This document shows positions 44,289 to 53,323 of a stretch of DNA of 64,000 bases, piece by piece; the stretch's first letter is position 1; each line of letters begins with the position of its first letter. The translations under genes were made by a program, and so were the position numbers. The notes beneath the pieces are model-generated. The model had not been told where the DNA came from. It made no database searches and was given only the letters and a program-made list of their open reading frames with translations. The stretch is from Agrobacterium tumefaciens (GTDB lineage Bacteria; Pseudomonadota; Alphaproteobacteria; Rhizobiales; Rhizobiaceae). The DNA is taken from the NCBI RefSeq assembly GCF_013337285.1, contig NZ_SUPW01000011.1:52836-116835 (forward strand). Reading direction: 5' to 3'.

Positions 44289-45389
44289 ATGAACAAGGTC
44301 GGTATCGGCATCATCGGCTGCGGCAACATCTCCAGCGCCTATCTCAAGGCCATGGCGTCGTTCCCCATTCTCGACATCCGTGGACTGGCGGATATGAACG
44401 CGGAGGCCGCAAAAGCCCGGGCGGATGAATTCGGCCTTCAGGCAACCAGCATCGACGCGCTTCTCGCCGATCCCTCGGTCGAGATCATCGTCAATCTGAC
44501 GATCCCCAAGGCGCATGTGGAGGTTGGCCTGCGCGCACTGGACGCCGGCAAACACGCCTATTCGGAAAAGCCGCTCGGCATCAATTTCGCGGAAGGCAAA
44601 CGCCTTGCGGATGCGGCAAAGGCCAAAGGCCTGCGCATCGGCTCCGCGCCCGACACTTTCCTCGGCGGCGGACACCAGACGGCCCGCCGGCTGATCGACG
44701 AAGGTGTGCTCGGCCAGCCCGTCGGCGGCACCGCCACCTTCATGTGCCCCGGCCACGAGCGCTGGCACCCCAACCCCGCCTTTTATTACGAGGTCGGCGG
44801 CGGGCCGATGCTGGATATGGGACCCTATTACATCACCGATCTCGTTAACCTGTTCGGCCCGGTCGCCAAGGTGGCGGGCTTCGCCATCGCGCCACGCAAT
44901 GAGCGTCTCATCACCAGCGAACCGAAGAACGGCGAAAAAATCCCCGTTCATGTCGCCACCCATGTTTCCGGCGTACTGGCGTTCCAGAACGGTGCCGTGG
45001 TGCAGATGGGTATGAGCTTCGATGTGGCGGGCCACAAACATGTGCCGCTGGAAATCTACGGCACGGAAGGCACGCTGATCGTGCCGGACCCCAACCATTT
45101 CGGCGGCGAGGTGCAACTGCTGAAAAAGGGCGGCCAGTTCGAGCCGCAGGCGCTGTCGTCGCCCTATGCCGACGGCAATTACCGCTCCATCGGTGTCGCG
45201 GACATGGCCCATGCTATCCGCGAGAACCGCCCACACCGCGCCAATGGCGACCTTGCCCTGCATGTGCTGGAAGTCATGGAAGCCTTCCAGACGGCGTCGG
45301 ATACCGGCACGACCGTTTCCATCACCACCAAGGTGGAGCGCCCTGCTCCGCTTGAAACATCGCTGGTCGACGGCCAGCTCGGCAAATAA
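44289..45389 (+). CDS. Gfo/Idh/MocA-family dehydrogenase (ThuB-like context)
   Basis: 366 residues. Rossmann motif GIIGCGNISSAYLKAMA near residue 10; family motif SEKPLGINFAEGKRLADAA near residue 95; sheet domain with GGGPMLDMGPYYITDLVNLFGPV. GGGAGG precedes the ATG. It is followed 17 bases later by a ThuA-like gene. In Sinorhizobium and Agrobacterium the ThuA/ThuB pair handles 3-keto-disaccharides, with ThuB being a Gfo/Idh protein. By analogy this enzyme may convert a 3-keto-glycoside. Confidence 0.85.
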   Translation: MNKVGIGIIGCGNISSAYLKAMASFPILDIRGLADMNAEAAKARADEFGLQATSIDALLADPSVEIIVNLTIPKAHVEVGLRALDAGKHAYSEKPLGINFAEGKRLADAAKAKGLRIGSAPDTFLGGGHQTARRLIDEGVLGQPVGGTATFMCPGHERWHPNPAFYYEVGGGPMLDMGPYYITDLVNLFGPVAKVAGFAIAPRNERLITSEPKNGEKIPVHVATHVSGVLAFQNGAVVQMGMSFDVAGHKHVPLEIYGTEGTLIVPDPNHFGGEVQLLKKGGQFEPQALSSPYADGNYRSIGVADMAHAIRENRPHRANGDLALHVLEVMEAFQTASDTGTTVSITTKVERPAPLETSLVDGQLGK

Positions 45390-45406
45390 TCCGGAGGAGA
45401 AAATAA

Positions 45407-46048
45407 ATGCGCGAAGCACTCATCGTCTGGGGCGGCTGGAGCGGCCACGAGCCGCAGGAATGCGCCACCATCGTCAAGGATATTCTGGAAGAGGATGGTT
45501 TCAAGGTCTATGTGGAGCACTCAACCGAGGCTTTCGCCGATCCTTCCGTGCATGATCTCAGCCTCGTCGTGCCGATCGTCACCATGTCGAAGATCGAGAA
45601 GGAAGAGATCAAGAACCTGACGGCCGCCGTCGAAAACGGCGTCGGCATTGCCGGTTTCCACGGTGGCGCGGGCGACAGTTTCCGAGACTGCGTCGAATAC
45701 CAGTTCATGATCGGCGGCCAATGGGTCGCCCATCCCGGCAACATCATCGACTATCACGTCAACATCACCCGCCCCGACGACCCGCTGATGGAGGGAATTT
45801 CCGATTTCCCCTATACGTCGGAGCAATATTACATGCATGTCGACCCCTCCAACGAGGTGCTGGCAACGACAAAATTCACCGGCGATCACGCCTGGTGGAT
45901 CGACGGCGTGGTGATGCCGGTGGTGTGGAAACGCAAATACGGCAAGGGCCGGGTTTTCTATTCGGCGCTCGGCCATCAGGCCAAGGAATTTTCGGTGCCG
46001 CAGATGAAGACCATGTTCCGCCGTGGCGCCAACTGGGCGGCGCGCTAG
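45407..46048 (+). CDS. ThuA-domain protein
   Basis: 213 residues with a glutamine-amidotransferase-like fold typical of ThuA: REALIVWGGWSGHEPQECA at the start, GVGIAGFHGGAGDSFRDCVEYQFMIGGQWVAHPGN in the middle (family GFHGG...GG.F..HP pattern), and RVFYSALGHQAKEFSVPQ near the end. CGGAGGAG precedes the ATG. It partners the upstream Gfo/Idh gene. Whether the substrate is trehalose/sucrose or another glycoside is not shown. Confidence 0.88.
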   Translation: MREALIVWGGWSGHEPQECATIVKDILEEDGFKVYVEHSTEAFADPSVHDLSLVVPIVTMSKIEKEEIKNLTAAVENGVGIAGFHGGAGDSFRDCVEYQFMIGGQWVAHPGNIIDYHVNITRPDDPLMEGISDFPYTSEQYYMHVDPSNEVLATTKFTGDHAWWIDGVVMPVVWKRKYGKGRVFYSALGHQAKEFSVPQMKTMFRRGANWAAR

Positions 46049-46081
46049 GGCTATCGGAGCGGCGCCGTCCGCTCACTCGAC

Positions 46082-46167
46082 GTCATCCTCGGGCTTGTCC
46101 CGAGGATCCAATCACCTATCGTAAAATCAACCCGCGGCAGATTCTCGGGACAAGCCCGAGGATGACG
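46082..46167. repeat. Intergenic palindromic repeat, near-perfect copy
   Basis: GTCATCCTCGGGCTTGTCCC on the left; TCGGGACAAGCCCGAGGATG on the right, around an AT-rich 40-base core. It is the best-preserved copy in the window and lies between convergent genes. Confidence 0.8.
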
Positions 46168-46225
46168 GAGGAGAGGTTTTTACGTCTTCATCACCAACTC
46201 GTGGCGATGAGACACGGCCCTCTTT

Positions 46226-47584
46226 TTAGCCCCGAACAATCTCTTCCACCGCCATCGCCACACCCAGCAGATGATCGTCCGTGCCATGCAGGCCGGAGAG
46301 CAGCAGGCCAACCGGCATGCCCGCGTCGCCGGTTCCGCAGGGGATCGATACGCCGCAGAGGTCGAAGAAATTGCCGATCTGGGTGTTGCGCAAGGTCTTC
46401 GCATTCATGGCGAAAAAGGCCTCGTCATCATCGATGAGCGGTGCGACCTTCGCCGCGACATGCGGCAATGTCGGCGAAACCAGAAGCTCGTGCCTGCCGA
46501 TCATGCCGGAAAATGCCGCCGTCATGCGTTCGCGCGCCTCGATAATGGCGATATAATCAGGCATGGAGATATTTGCTCCAAGCTTCGTTCGGACAACAAC
46601 GCGCGGGTCCATGCCCGCAGCATCCGCACCTTCCAGCCGTGCTTTGTGCAGGGCAAAGGCTTCCGCCGTCACCAGCGCGCCTTTTTGCCTGATAAGATCG
46701 AACAGTTCCGCAAAGATCGGAAATGCCTGCCGCCGCACCGAAGCACCGGCGCGGACAAGCCGCTCCACCGCCTGTTCGAACGCGGCTGCGACGCCCTCCT
46801 CGATCCCGTCGAAAAATACCGTTTCCGGCACGATCAGCGAGAGGCCTGAAAGAGGTGCGCGCGCCACATCAGCCGTCGCCTTGCCACGCATGGCGGCGTC
46901 CACCCACACGGCATCCTGCACGGTGCGGGTCAGCGGCCCGAGTGAATCAAGGCTTTTCGCCAGCGGATAAACACCGCGCATCGAATATCGGCCCCGGCTG
47001 GCCTTGTAGCCCACCACGCCGTTGAAGGCGGCGGGAATACGCACCGATCCGCCGGTATCTGTGCCGATCGCCACCGGCACCAGACCGGCCGCCACCGCCA
47101 CACCCGCGCCGGAGGAGGAGCCGCCGGGCAAACGGTGACCATCCTGCGAGGCGGGGTTGCGCGGCGTGCCATAATGCGGATTGATACCAAGGCCGGAAAA
47201 GGCGAACTCGCTCATATTGGTACGGCCGATAGAGACCATGCCGGCCTGCTTCAGCGCGGTCACCACATCCGCATCGCGGGACGCCGCCATGCTGTCGCCA
47301 AGCACCGTCGATCCGGCCGTCGTCGCCATGCCCTCGAGATCGAAAAGATCCTTCCAGGCCACCGGGATGCCGTCAAGCACACCACAGGAACGACCCTCAC
47401 GAATGCGTTTCGATGCCGCATCCGCCTCCGCCATGGCGCGCTCGGCCGTCAGGCCGATAAAAATCGCCTGGTCGTCGTCCTGACCAATCGCATCGAGCGT
47501 CTCATCCACCAAACTACATGGATCAAGATGGCCGCTCTGGATGAGAACGGAAAGTTGCGCGATGTTTTTGCCCCTGTGAGCCAT
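46226..47584 (-). CDS. Amidase-signature-family hydrolase
   Basis: 452 residues. The catalytic Ser-cisSer-Lys set is visible: K78 in GIPVAWKDLFD, the Ser cluster 156-158 in GGSSSGAG and nucleophile S180 in GTDTGGSVRIPAAF. The start at 47584 (MAHRGKNIAQL, AGGGAAG upstream) is preferred over 47650. This is an ordinary-length member; such enzymes hydrolyse amides (acetamide-, allophanate- or indoleacetamide-like), and the substrate cannot be read. It converges with the ThuA gene and shares its 5' region with the GGDEF-EAL gene. There is no GatB/GatC neighbour, so it is not the tRNA amidotransferase subunit. Confidence 0.9.
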   Translation of the reverse strand: MAHRGKNIAQLSVLIQSGHLDPCSLVDETLDAIGQDDDQAIFIGLTAERAMAEADAASKRIREGRSCGVLDGIPVAWKDLFDLEGMATTAGSTVLGDSMAASRDADVVTALKQAGMVSIGRTNMSEFAFSGLGINPHYGTPRNPASQDGHRLPGGSSSGAGVAVAAGLVPVAIGTDTGGSVRIPAAFNGVVGYKASRGRYSMRGVYPLAKSLDSLGPLTRTVQDAVWVDAAMRGKATADVARAPLSGLSLIVPETVFFDGIEEGVAAAFEQAVERLVRAGASVRRQAFPIFAELFDLIRQKGALVTAEAFALHKARLEGADAAGMDPRVVVRTKLGANISMPDYIAIIEARERMTAAFSGMIGRHELLVSPTLPHVAAKVAPLIDDDEAFFAMNAKTLRNTQIGNFFDLCGVSIPCGTGDAGMPVGLLLSGLHGTDDHLLGVAMAVEEIVRG

Positions 47585-47930
47585 GATATCTTCCCTGAAA
47601 CCGGCATGTTGCGCACAACATGCCGTTTCTCCGCTGCTTGGCAAGGTCAATTGTCGCCCCCTTGCTGCCGGGAATCCACCTTGAAGAACACGTAAAGCGC
47701 GTCATAAAGTCTTGGTGGTGTCGCTCCAGAATATAATCACCAGCACCCCGTTTTTTCAACTCAGGGTGCAGGCAAGCAGCGCCTTATATAAGCGACGACT
47801 ATAAAAAGACGGATTAATTCTTAATCGCATCTAAACTTTGTTGAATTATTTAGCAGACAGCATTGAAATGCATGCCCTATAAAAATTCCATAAAACAATC
47901 ATAACGCGACATCGCGGGGGATTATCGCGA
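47585..47930. other. Divergent promoter region, 346 bases
   Basis: Between the amidase and GGDEF-EAL genes. The right two-thirds are AT-rich. A 10-bp palindrome CTTATATAAG lies at 47783-47792, and the AT-rich run 47815-47860 is a likely promoter for the GGDEF-EAL gene. No other gene is visible. Confidence 0.45.
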
Positions 47931-50273
47931 ATGGAAGAGACTGCCTATCGGGGGATAGATAGACAGACTGAACCCGGCCACACGCTTGACCTGACGACGC
48001 AGCCGGCAAATGGCCGGTTTTCGCGCCGCCGTTCGCTTGCCAGCAAGATAACCCTGATATTCTTGGGCGGTGTGATCTTTGCCTACAGCATCGGTGCGCT
48101 CGTCGGCTGGTACATGTTCGTTGCCGCCGCCAGCGAGCAATGGCTCAATCAGGCCCGTGTCAATTCGCAGATCGCCAGCGCCACGCTGCGCAGCATCTAT
48201 ACCTATGTCAGCGTTACCGCCGACGACGGCGGCCAGGTCAACGGCATATTGACCGACAAGCCGATCGGCGACGACGAATCCATTCTCGTTACCGGCTTCA
48301 ATCCCAGTGATGTTCTCGCCCTCATCGGCGCACAGACCAAAAATGCCGTCTGGCTGTTCCGCTATGACGAGACCGATTCCGGCTTCAGGCAGATCGCCGC
48401 GGCCTTCGACAACGCTACCGATGACGCCGAGAAGCCGCTTGCCACCGACCCCATTTTTTCAAGAGACGCTGTAGCGGCCCGTTTTGCCACCGGCTTTGCG
48501 ACCATTGGCGAATCCAGCCATTATATCGGCCTGCTGCCGATCATCAGCACGGAAACGAAAAAACCGATTGGCGCAGTGGCCGTCAGTATCGGCGGTTCGG
48601 ATGCGCTTTACGGCGCTCAGCGCAAGCTGATCTACAATTCGCTCGCTGCGCTTATCGTGGTGCTGACGGTCACGGGCGTACTTGTTACGGTGATAGCACG
48701 GCACTTCCTGAAGCCCGTTCCGGCTCTGGTGCAGGCGACACTGCGTATCGCCCGCGAGGAAACCGATATTGTCACGCCGTTTCAGGAACGCAGAGATGAG
48801 ATCGGCGACATGGCAACCGCGATTGAAACGCTTCGCGAAGCGGTTCTGGAACGCGGGCGCCTGCGACAGATACGGGATATGGCTGAACAGCTGGAACATA
48901 TGGCGCATCACGATGCGCTGACCGGACTTCCCAATCGCGTATTGCTGATGAAGACGCTGGAAAACCGTCTCGAACACCTTGCCGCATCAGGCCAGCCATT
49001 CAACGTCATGCTGCTCGACCTCGACCGCTTCAAGGCCGTCAACGATACGCTGGGCCACGCCGCCGGTGACGCGTTGCTGGTGGCCGTCGCCTCGCGAATT
49101 TCCTCCGTGCTCGGTGAAAACGACATGGTGAGCCGGCTCGGTGGCGACGAATTCGCCATCATACAGGCGGGAAACGACGACTACCGGGCAGATGCAGCCC
49201 TGTTGGCAAAGCGGGTGGTGCACGCGGTCTCACGCAGCTTCAATCTCGAAGGCAGCCACGTCAGCGTCGATACCAGCATCGGCATCGCCTGCGCGCCGGA
49301 TCACGGCACTTCCGCCACCCAGCTTCTGCAACAGGCCGATCTCGGACTTTACCGGGCGAAATCCATGGGCTGCGGCCTTTTCGTTTTTTACGAGCCCGGT
49401 ATGGATATGGCGGCGCAGCACAAGCACGCGCTGGAAATAGACATGAAATCCGCCCTCGAAAACCACGAATTCGAGCTGCATTACCAGCCGGTGGTCAATC
49501 TCCAGAGCGGCCGCATCGTCGCCTATGAAGCGCTTGCCCGCTGGCGGCACAGCAAGCTTGGCCTTATCACCCCGGACCGTTTCATTGCGATTGCCGAGGA
49601 AAACAATTTTATCAGGCCCTTGGGCGAGTGGGTTCTGGCGCAGGCCTGCATGGATGCCATGGCCTGGCCGAAGGACATCCGGCTCGCCGTCAATCTTTCC
49701 GCCGTCCAGCTCGGCAATGATGACATCGTGCCCGTTGTCGAGCGCGCCCTTGAAACATCCGGTTTTCCGGCCGAACGGCTGGAACTGGAAGTGACGGAAA
49801 CGGCGATGCTGGAACGCGACAGCAGCGCCAGGGCCTTGAAGCTGTTGAAAGAAAGAGGCGTCCGTCTCGCCCTCGACGATTTCGGCACCGGTTACGCCGG
49901 ATTGAGCACGTTGACCCATGTGGCTTTTGACAAGATCAAGATCGACCGCGAATTCGTCTCGGGCCTGCCCACCAATCCCATGTGTTCGGCGATCGTCAAC
50001 ACCATCATCGACATGGCCGATCAGATTGGTCTGAAGGTGACCGCCGAGGGCGTAGAAAATAGTGAACAGGTCGCCGCACTCAAGCTTTGCGGCTGCGACG
50101 AGGCTCAGGGTTATTATTTCGCCGAACCGGCGCCACTTGCGCACATCCTCAAAAATCGCGCCATCATCACGCCGGCAGGGAAAGACGGGTTTGGTGACGG
50201 AAACGACCAGTCGCTGCGCGACACCGGGCGTCCGATGCAGGAAGCCTATAACCCAACACAAAAAGCGATTTGA
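47931..50273 (+). CDS. Membrane GGDEF-EAL protein (c-di-GMP cyclase/phosphodiesterase)
   Basis: 780 residues. Two membrane spans (about residues 40-62 and 228-250) bracket a ~165-residue periplasmic sensor, followed by a HAMP-like linker. GGDEF is intact at 404-408 (SRLGGDEFAII), but the residue aligned with the Arg of the inhibitory RxxD site is Gly. EAL is intact at 533-535 (YEALARWRH); later motifs (VTETAML, DDFGTGYAGLS, KIDREFV, AEGVEN) are present, so phosphodiesterase activity is likely. It is followed by two periplasmic binding-protein genes, suggesting ligand-controlled c-di-GMP turnover. Confidence 0.93.
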   Translation: MEETAYRGIDRQTEPGHTLDLTTQPANGRFSRRRSLASKITLIFLGGVIFAYSIGALVGWYMFVAAASEQWLNQARVNSQIASATLRSIYTYVSVTADDGGQVNGILTDKPIGDDESILVTGFNPSDVLALIGAQTKNAVWLFRYDETDSGFRQIAAAFDNATDDAEKPLATDPIFSRDAVAARFATGFATIGESSHYIGLLPIISTETKKPIGAVAVSIGGSDALYGAQRKLIYNSLAALIVVLTVTGVLVTVIARHFLKPVPALVQATLRIAREETDIVTPFQERRDEIGDMATAIETLREAVLERGRLRQIRDMAEQLEHMAHHDALTGLPNRVLLMKTLENRLEHLAASGQPFNVMLLDLDRFKAVNDTLGHAAGDALLVAVASRISSVLGENDMVSRLGGDEFAIIQAGNDDYRADAALLAKRVVHAVSRSFNLEGSHVSVDTSIGIACAPDHGTSATQLLQQADLGLYRAKSMGCGLFVFYEPGMDMAAQHKHALEIDMKSALENHEFELHYQPVVNLQSGRIVAYEALARWRHSKLGLITPDRFIAIAEENNFIRPLGEWVLAQACMDAMAWPKDIRLAVNLSAVQLGNDDIVPVVERALETSGFPAERLELEVTETAMLERDSSARALKLLKERGVRLALDDFGTGYAGLSTLTHVAFDKIKIDREFVSGLPTNPMCSAIVNTIIDMADQIGLKVTAEGVENSEQVAALKLCGCDEAQGYYFAEPAPLAHILKNRAIITPAGKDGFGDGNDQSLRDTGRPMQEAYNPTQKAI

Positions 50274-50303
50274 GAAACCGGCCGCCGGCCAAAAGGAAAT
50301 AAC

Positions 50304-51197
50304 ATGCGTCATGCGGTATTTTGCCTTTTCGTCACATGCTTTGCCCCGATCACCCCGCTGCAGGCCGCCAGCGAAGGTGACACGCTGCAGCAGATTGCCA
50401 GAACCGCAAAAATCCGCATCGGCTACCGCGAAGCCGAGCCGCCTTTTTCCTATCAGCTGCCAGATGGAGAAGTAACGGGCTTTTCGACCGATCTCTGTCG
50501 AACGATCAGCGAGGATATCCGCAAGAAGCTGAAGCTCGACAGACTTGACCTCGAATATGTCAAGGCCACGCCAGCCACCCGCTTCATTCTCGTCCGCAGC
50601 GGCCAGATCGATATCGAATGCGCAGCGACCACCAATAACAGCGAACGCCGGAAAATTGTCGATTTCTCCTATCCGAATTTCATGACCGCGACGCAGTTCC
50701 TATCACGCAGACAGGACAATCTGAAAAGCCTTGCCGATCTGGCGGGCCGTTCTGTCACGTCTGCTTCCGGCACCGTCAATATCGAGCAACTGAATGCCAT
50801 AAACCGGGAAAAGAATCTCAATATCTCGGTCATGCCAACGAAAACCAATGAGGAAGCCTTCGCGCTCGTCGTTTCCGGCAAGGCTTCCGCCTTCGTCATG
50901 GATGGTATCCTGCTGGCAGCGTTGGCGGCGACATCCGAAAATCCGAACCTCTATGCGCTTTCGCAGGAAACGCTGAGCGCACCCGAACCCTATGGGCTGG
51001 TTTTCCGACGCGACGACCCCGCCTTCAAAGCCGCGGTCAACGAAAGCCTGGAACAGATTTTCGCCGGCCCCGCCATTCACGACCTCTATGAAAAATGGTT
51101 CACCAAGCCCATTCCGCCCAACGGCATGAACCTGAACCTGCCGATGGCCGCCGCCTTGAAACAGGCATATGACGCCCCGAGTGAATACCGTGACTGA
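50304..51197 (+). CDS. Periplasmic amino-acid-type binding protein 1 (SBP family 3)
   Basis: 297 residues. A signal peptide (MRHAVFCLFVTCFAPITPLQAAS) leads into IRIGYREAEPPFSY, the classic family-3 opening, then VTGFSTDLCRTISEDI and the hinge region DLAGRSVTSASGTVN. The Asp/Arg pattern (SGQIDIECAATTNNSERRKIVDFS) is that of glutamate/aspartate-binding GltI-like proteins. It starts 30 bases after the GGDEF-EAL gene, and no permease or ATPase is present. It is clearly paralogous to the next gene. Confidence 0.88.
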   Translation: MRHAVFCLFVTCFAPITPLQAASEGDTLQQIARTAKIRIGYREAEPPFSYQLPDGEVTGFSTDLCRTISEDIRKKLKLDRLDLEYVKATPATRFILVRSGQIDIECAATTNNSERRKIVDFSYPNFMTATQFLSRRQDNLKSLADLAGRSVTSASGTVNIEQLNAINREKNLNISVMPTKTNEEAFALVVSGKASAFVMDGILLAALAATSENPNLYALSQETLSAPEPYGLVFRRDDPAFKAAVNESLEQIFAGPAIHDLYEKWFTKPIPPNGMNLNLPMAAALKQAYDAPSEYRD

Positions 51198-51266
51198 GGG
51201 CGCCCTCCCACCTGCATTTTTTTATGAAGACATGTTTTGACAGATCATTTTAGCTGGAGATGCGCG

Positions 51267-52172
51267 ATGCAGAGATCGACATTGGGGCTTGCATTCGGAA
51301 TTTTAAGTCTTTTATCCACCCACGCGGCAAGCGAGGACAGCCAGCCGCCGACACTCGAAACAATTGCCAGAACCGGCACCATCCGGCTGGGTTATGCCGA
51401 TCACAATATTCCCTTTTCTTATCTCGGCACCGGTGCGGAACCGATCGGTTACAGCATCGAGCTATGTCTGAGAGTGGCGGATTCCATCAAGAAGAAGCTG
51501 GGCCTGCCTGAACTGAAGGTCGACTTCGTCAAACGTACCCCCAGCAACCGCATCACGCTTCTCAATGACGGGACGATCGACATCGAATGCGTGGCGAGCA
51601 CCAATACGGAGGAACGACGCAAGGCTGTGTGGTTTTCCTACAGCCACTTCATCACCGGCACCCGTTATGTGGCGCTGAAGACGAGCCGCCTGAACACCGT
51701 TGCCGACCTTGCAGGCCGTACAGTGGTGGTAACGACCGGAACCATCAATATCAGCCAGTTGAATGTGCTCAACCGCAAGCTGGGGCTGAACATCGCGGTT
51801 CTGCAGAATGACAGCACCGAAGGCGGTTTCGAGATGGTGACCGAAAACCGCGCCTCAGCCTTCGTCATGGACGATATTCTTCTGCGGTCCTTCGTCGCCG
51901 AAACCGGCAAGCCGGAAGACTATTCCATTTCGAACGAATATCTCGCCCCGCCGCAGCCCTATGGCCTGATGCTCCGCCACGGCGATACCGGTTTCAGGGA
52001 TGCCGTCAACGAAGCGTTGGGGCAAATCTACAAGAGCGGCGAAATCGAAAAAATCTACGAGAAGTGGTTCGATGCACCAATACCGCCGAACGGTATCAAC
52101 CTGAAGCGCCCACTGCCCGACGATCTGGCCGAGGTGTTTCGAAGGCCCGTCGACACGACGGCCGATAAATAA
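51267..52172 (+). CDS. Periplasmic amino-acid-type binding protein 2 (SBP family 3)
   Basis: 301 residues. The ATG at 51267 has TGGAG upstream and gives a signal peptide (MQRSTLGLAFGILSLLSTHAAS); a TTG at 51237 would add ten residues. The mature part TIRLGYADHNIPFSY and the rest align with the preceding gene along their whole length (shared segments include DLAGR, ASAFVMD and PIPPNG). This is a tandem duplication with divergence in the ligand-contact region (TNTEERRKAVWFSYSHF). A bidirectional terminator follows. Confidence 0.88.
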   Translation: MQRSTLGLAFGILSLLSTHAASEDSQPPTLETIARTGTIRLGYADHNIPFSYLGTGAEPIGYSIELCLRVADSIKKKLGLPELKVDFVKRTPSNRITLLNDGTIDIECVASTNTEERRKAVWFSYSHFITGTRYVALKTSRLNTVADLAGRTVVVTTGTINISQLNVLNRKLGLNIAVLQNDSTEGGFEMVTENRASAFVMDDILLRSFVAETGKPEDYSISNEYLAPPQPYGLMLRHGDTGFRDAVNEALGQIYKSGEIEKIYEKWFDAPIPPNGINLKRPLPDDLAEVFRRPVDTTADK

Positions 52173-52202
52173 AAACGCCGCCTGTTGAAGGGCGGCGTCT
52201 TT
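52171..52202. terminator. Bidirectional terminator between binding protein and min genes
   Basis: ACGCCGCC (52175-52182), loop of 8, GGCGGCGT (52191-52198) then CTTT; on the minus strand the stem is followed by TTTTT. Separates the convergent binding-protein and minE genes. Confidence 0.8.
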
Positions 52203-52213
52203 CACCAAATATC

Positions 52214-52474
52214 TTATGCAGCGCGCAGGTCGGCACTCAACGGAATCTCGACATCGATCTCCAATATGGAGACATGTTCGTCGCGATCCATCTTCACATG
52301 CACCCTGTCGCTGTCGATCTGCACATGTTTGGCGATCACGGCAAGGATTTCCTCCCGCAGAACGGCGACGAGATCGGTTCCCGACGACGCCCGCTCGTGG
52401 GCGAGCAACACCTGCAGGCGCTCACGCGCAAGCGGTGCCGACTTCTGCTTGCGGAACAGGCTGAAAATGCTCAT
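52214..52474 (-). CDS. minE: Cell-division topological specificity factor MinE
   Basis: 86 residues, normal MinE length. The N-terminal amphipathic and anti-MinCD segment is [29 protein letters not shown]; the dimerising beta domain follows ([33 protein letters not shown]). It stimulates MinD ATPase to drive Min oscillation. It overlaps minD by 4 bases (ATGA). It is last in the minCDE operon. Confidence 0.95.
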   Translation of the reverse strand: MSIFSLFRKQKSAPLARERLQVLLAHERASSGTDLVAVLREEILAVIAKHVQIDSDRVHVKMDRDEHVSILEIDVEIPLSADLRAA

Positions 52475-53286
52475 GCAGCCCTCCTTGCGAAGATTTTGGA
52501 GAAGATACCCCGCTTCTCTCCCGGAATGACCACGGGAATATCCTCGCCGGAGAGGCGGCGGGCAGCGTCAAAATAGGCCATGGCCGGCGGGCAGCGAGCA
52601 TCCGCCAGCGTGACCGGTGCGCCAACGTTGGAGGCGCGCAGCACATCCGTGCTTTCCGGAATGATGCCAAGCAGCGGAATGGACAGGATTTCCAGAACGT
52701 CATCCACCTTCAGCATGTCGCCGCGTTCGGCGCGGGCGGAGTCGTAACGCGTCAAGAGGAGATGCTTTTCCATCCGCTCACCGCGTTCGGCTTTCAGCGT
52801 CTTGGAATCGAGCAGGCCGATGATGCGATCGCTGTCACGCACCGAGGATACTTCCGGGTTGGTGACGACGACGGCAACATCCGCATGGCGCATGGCCAGC
52901 GTCGCGCCGCGTTCGATGCCGGCCGGGCTGTCGCAGATCACCCAGTCGAAATGCTTCTTCAGCTCGGCAATGACCCATTCGACACCTTCCGGCGTCAGAT
53001 TGTCCTTGTCGCGCGTCTGCGAGGCAGGCAGCAGGAACAGCGTTTCTAGGCGCTTGTCGCGGATCAGGGCCTGCGTCAGCTTGGCATCACCCTGGATGAC
53101 GTTGACGAGATCGTACACCACCCGGCGCTCGGCACCCATGACAAGATCGAGGTTGCGCAGGCCGACATCGAAATCGACAACCACGACCTTCTGCTTGTTC
53201 TGCGCCAGCGCGGCGCCAAGCGCTGCAGTCGAGGTGGTCTTGCCGACCCCGCCCTTGCCGGAAGTTACAACGACTACCTTCCCCAT
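52471..53286 (-). CDS. minD: Septum-site-determining ATPase MinD
   Basis: 271 residues from the ATG at 53286. The deviant Walker A is [10 protein letters not shown] near residue 10; the switch II/Walker B region has [10 protein letters not shown]. The C-terminal amphipathic membrane-targeting helix is [14 protein letters not shown]. MinD recruits MinC to the membrane and responds to MinE. It starts 37 bases after minC. Confidence 0.96.
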   Translation of the reverse strand: MGKVVVVTSGKGGVGKTTSTAALGAALAQNKQKVVVVDFDVGLRNLDLVMGAERRVVYDLVNVIQGDAKLTQALIRDKRLETLFLLPASQTRDKDNLTPEGVEWVIAELKKHFDWVICDSPAGIERGATLAMRHADVAVVVTNPEVSSVRDSDRIIGLLDSKTLKAERGERMEKHLLLTRYDSARAERGDMLKVDDVLEILSIPLLGIIPESTDVLRASNVGAPVTLADARCPPAMAYFDAARRLSGEDIPVVIPGEKRGIFSKIFARRAA

Positions 53287-53323
53287 ACGGCTCTCCTGTT
53301 CCTGTGTTGTTTTCTCTATTTTA

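Noticed and set aside
46226..47584. GatA subunit of tRNA amidotransferase
   Set aside because: No gatB/gatC neighbours and the context is a sugar and signalling region; kept as a generic amidase.
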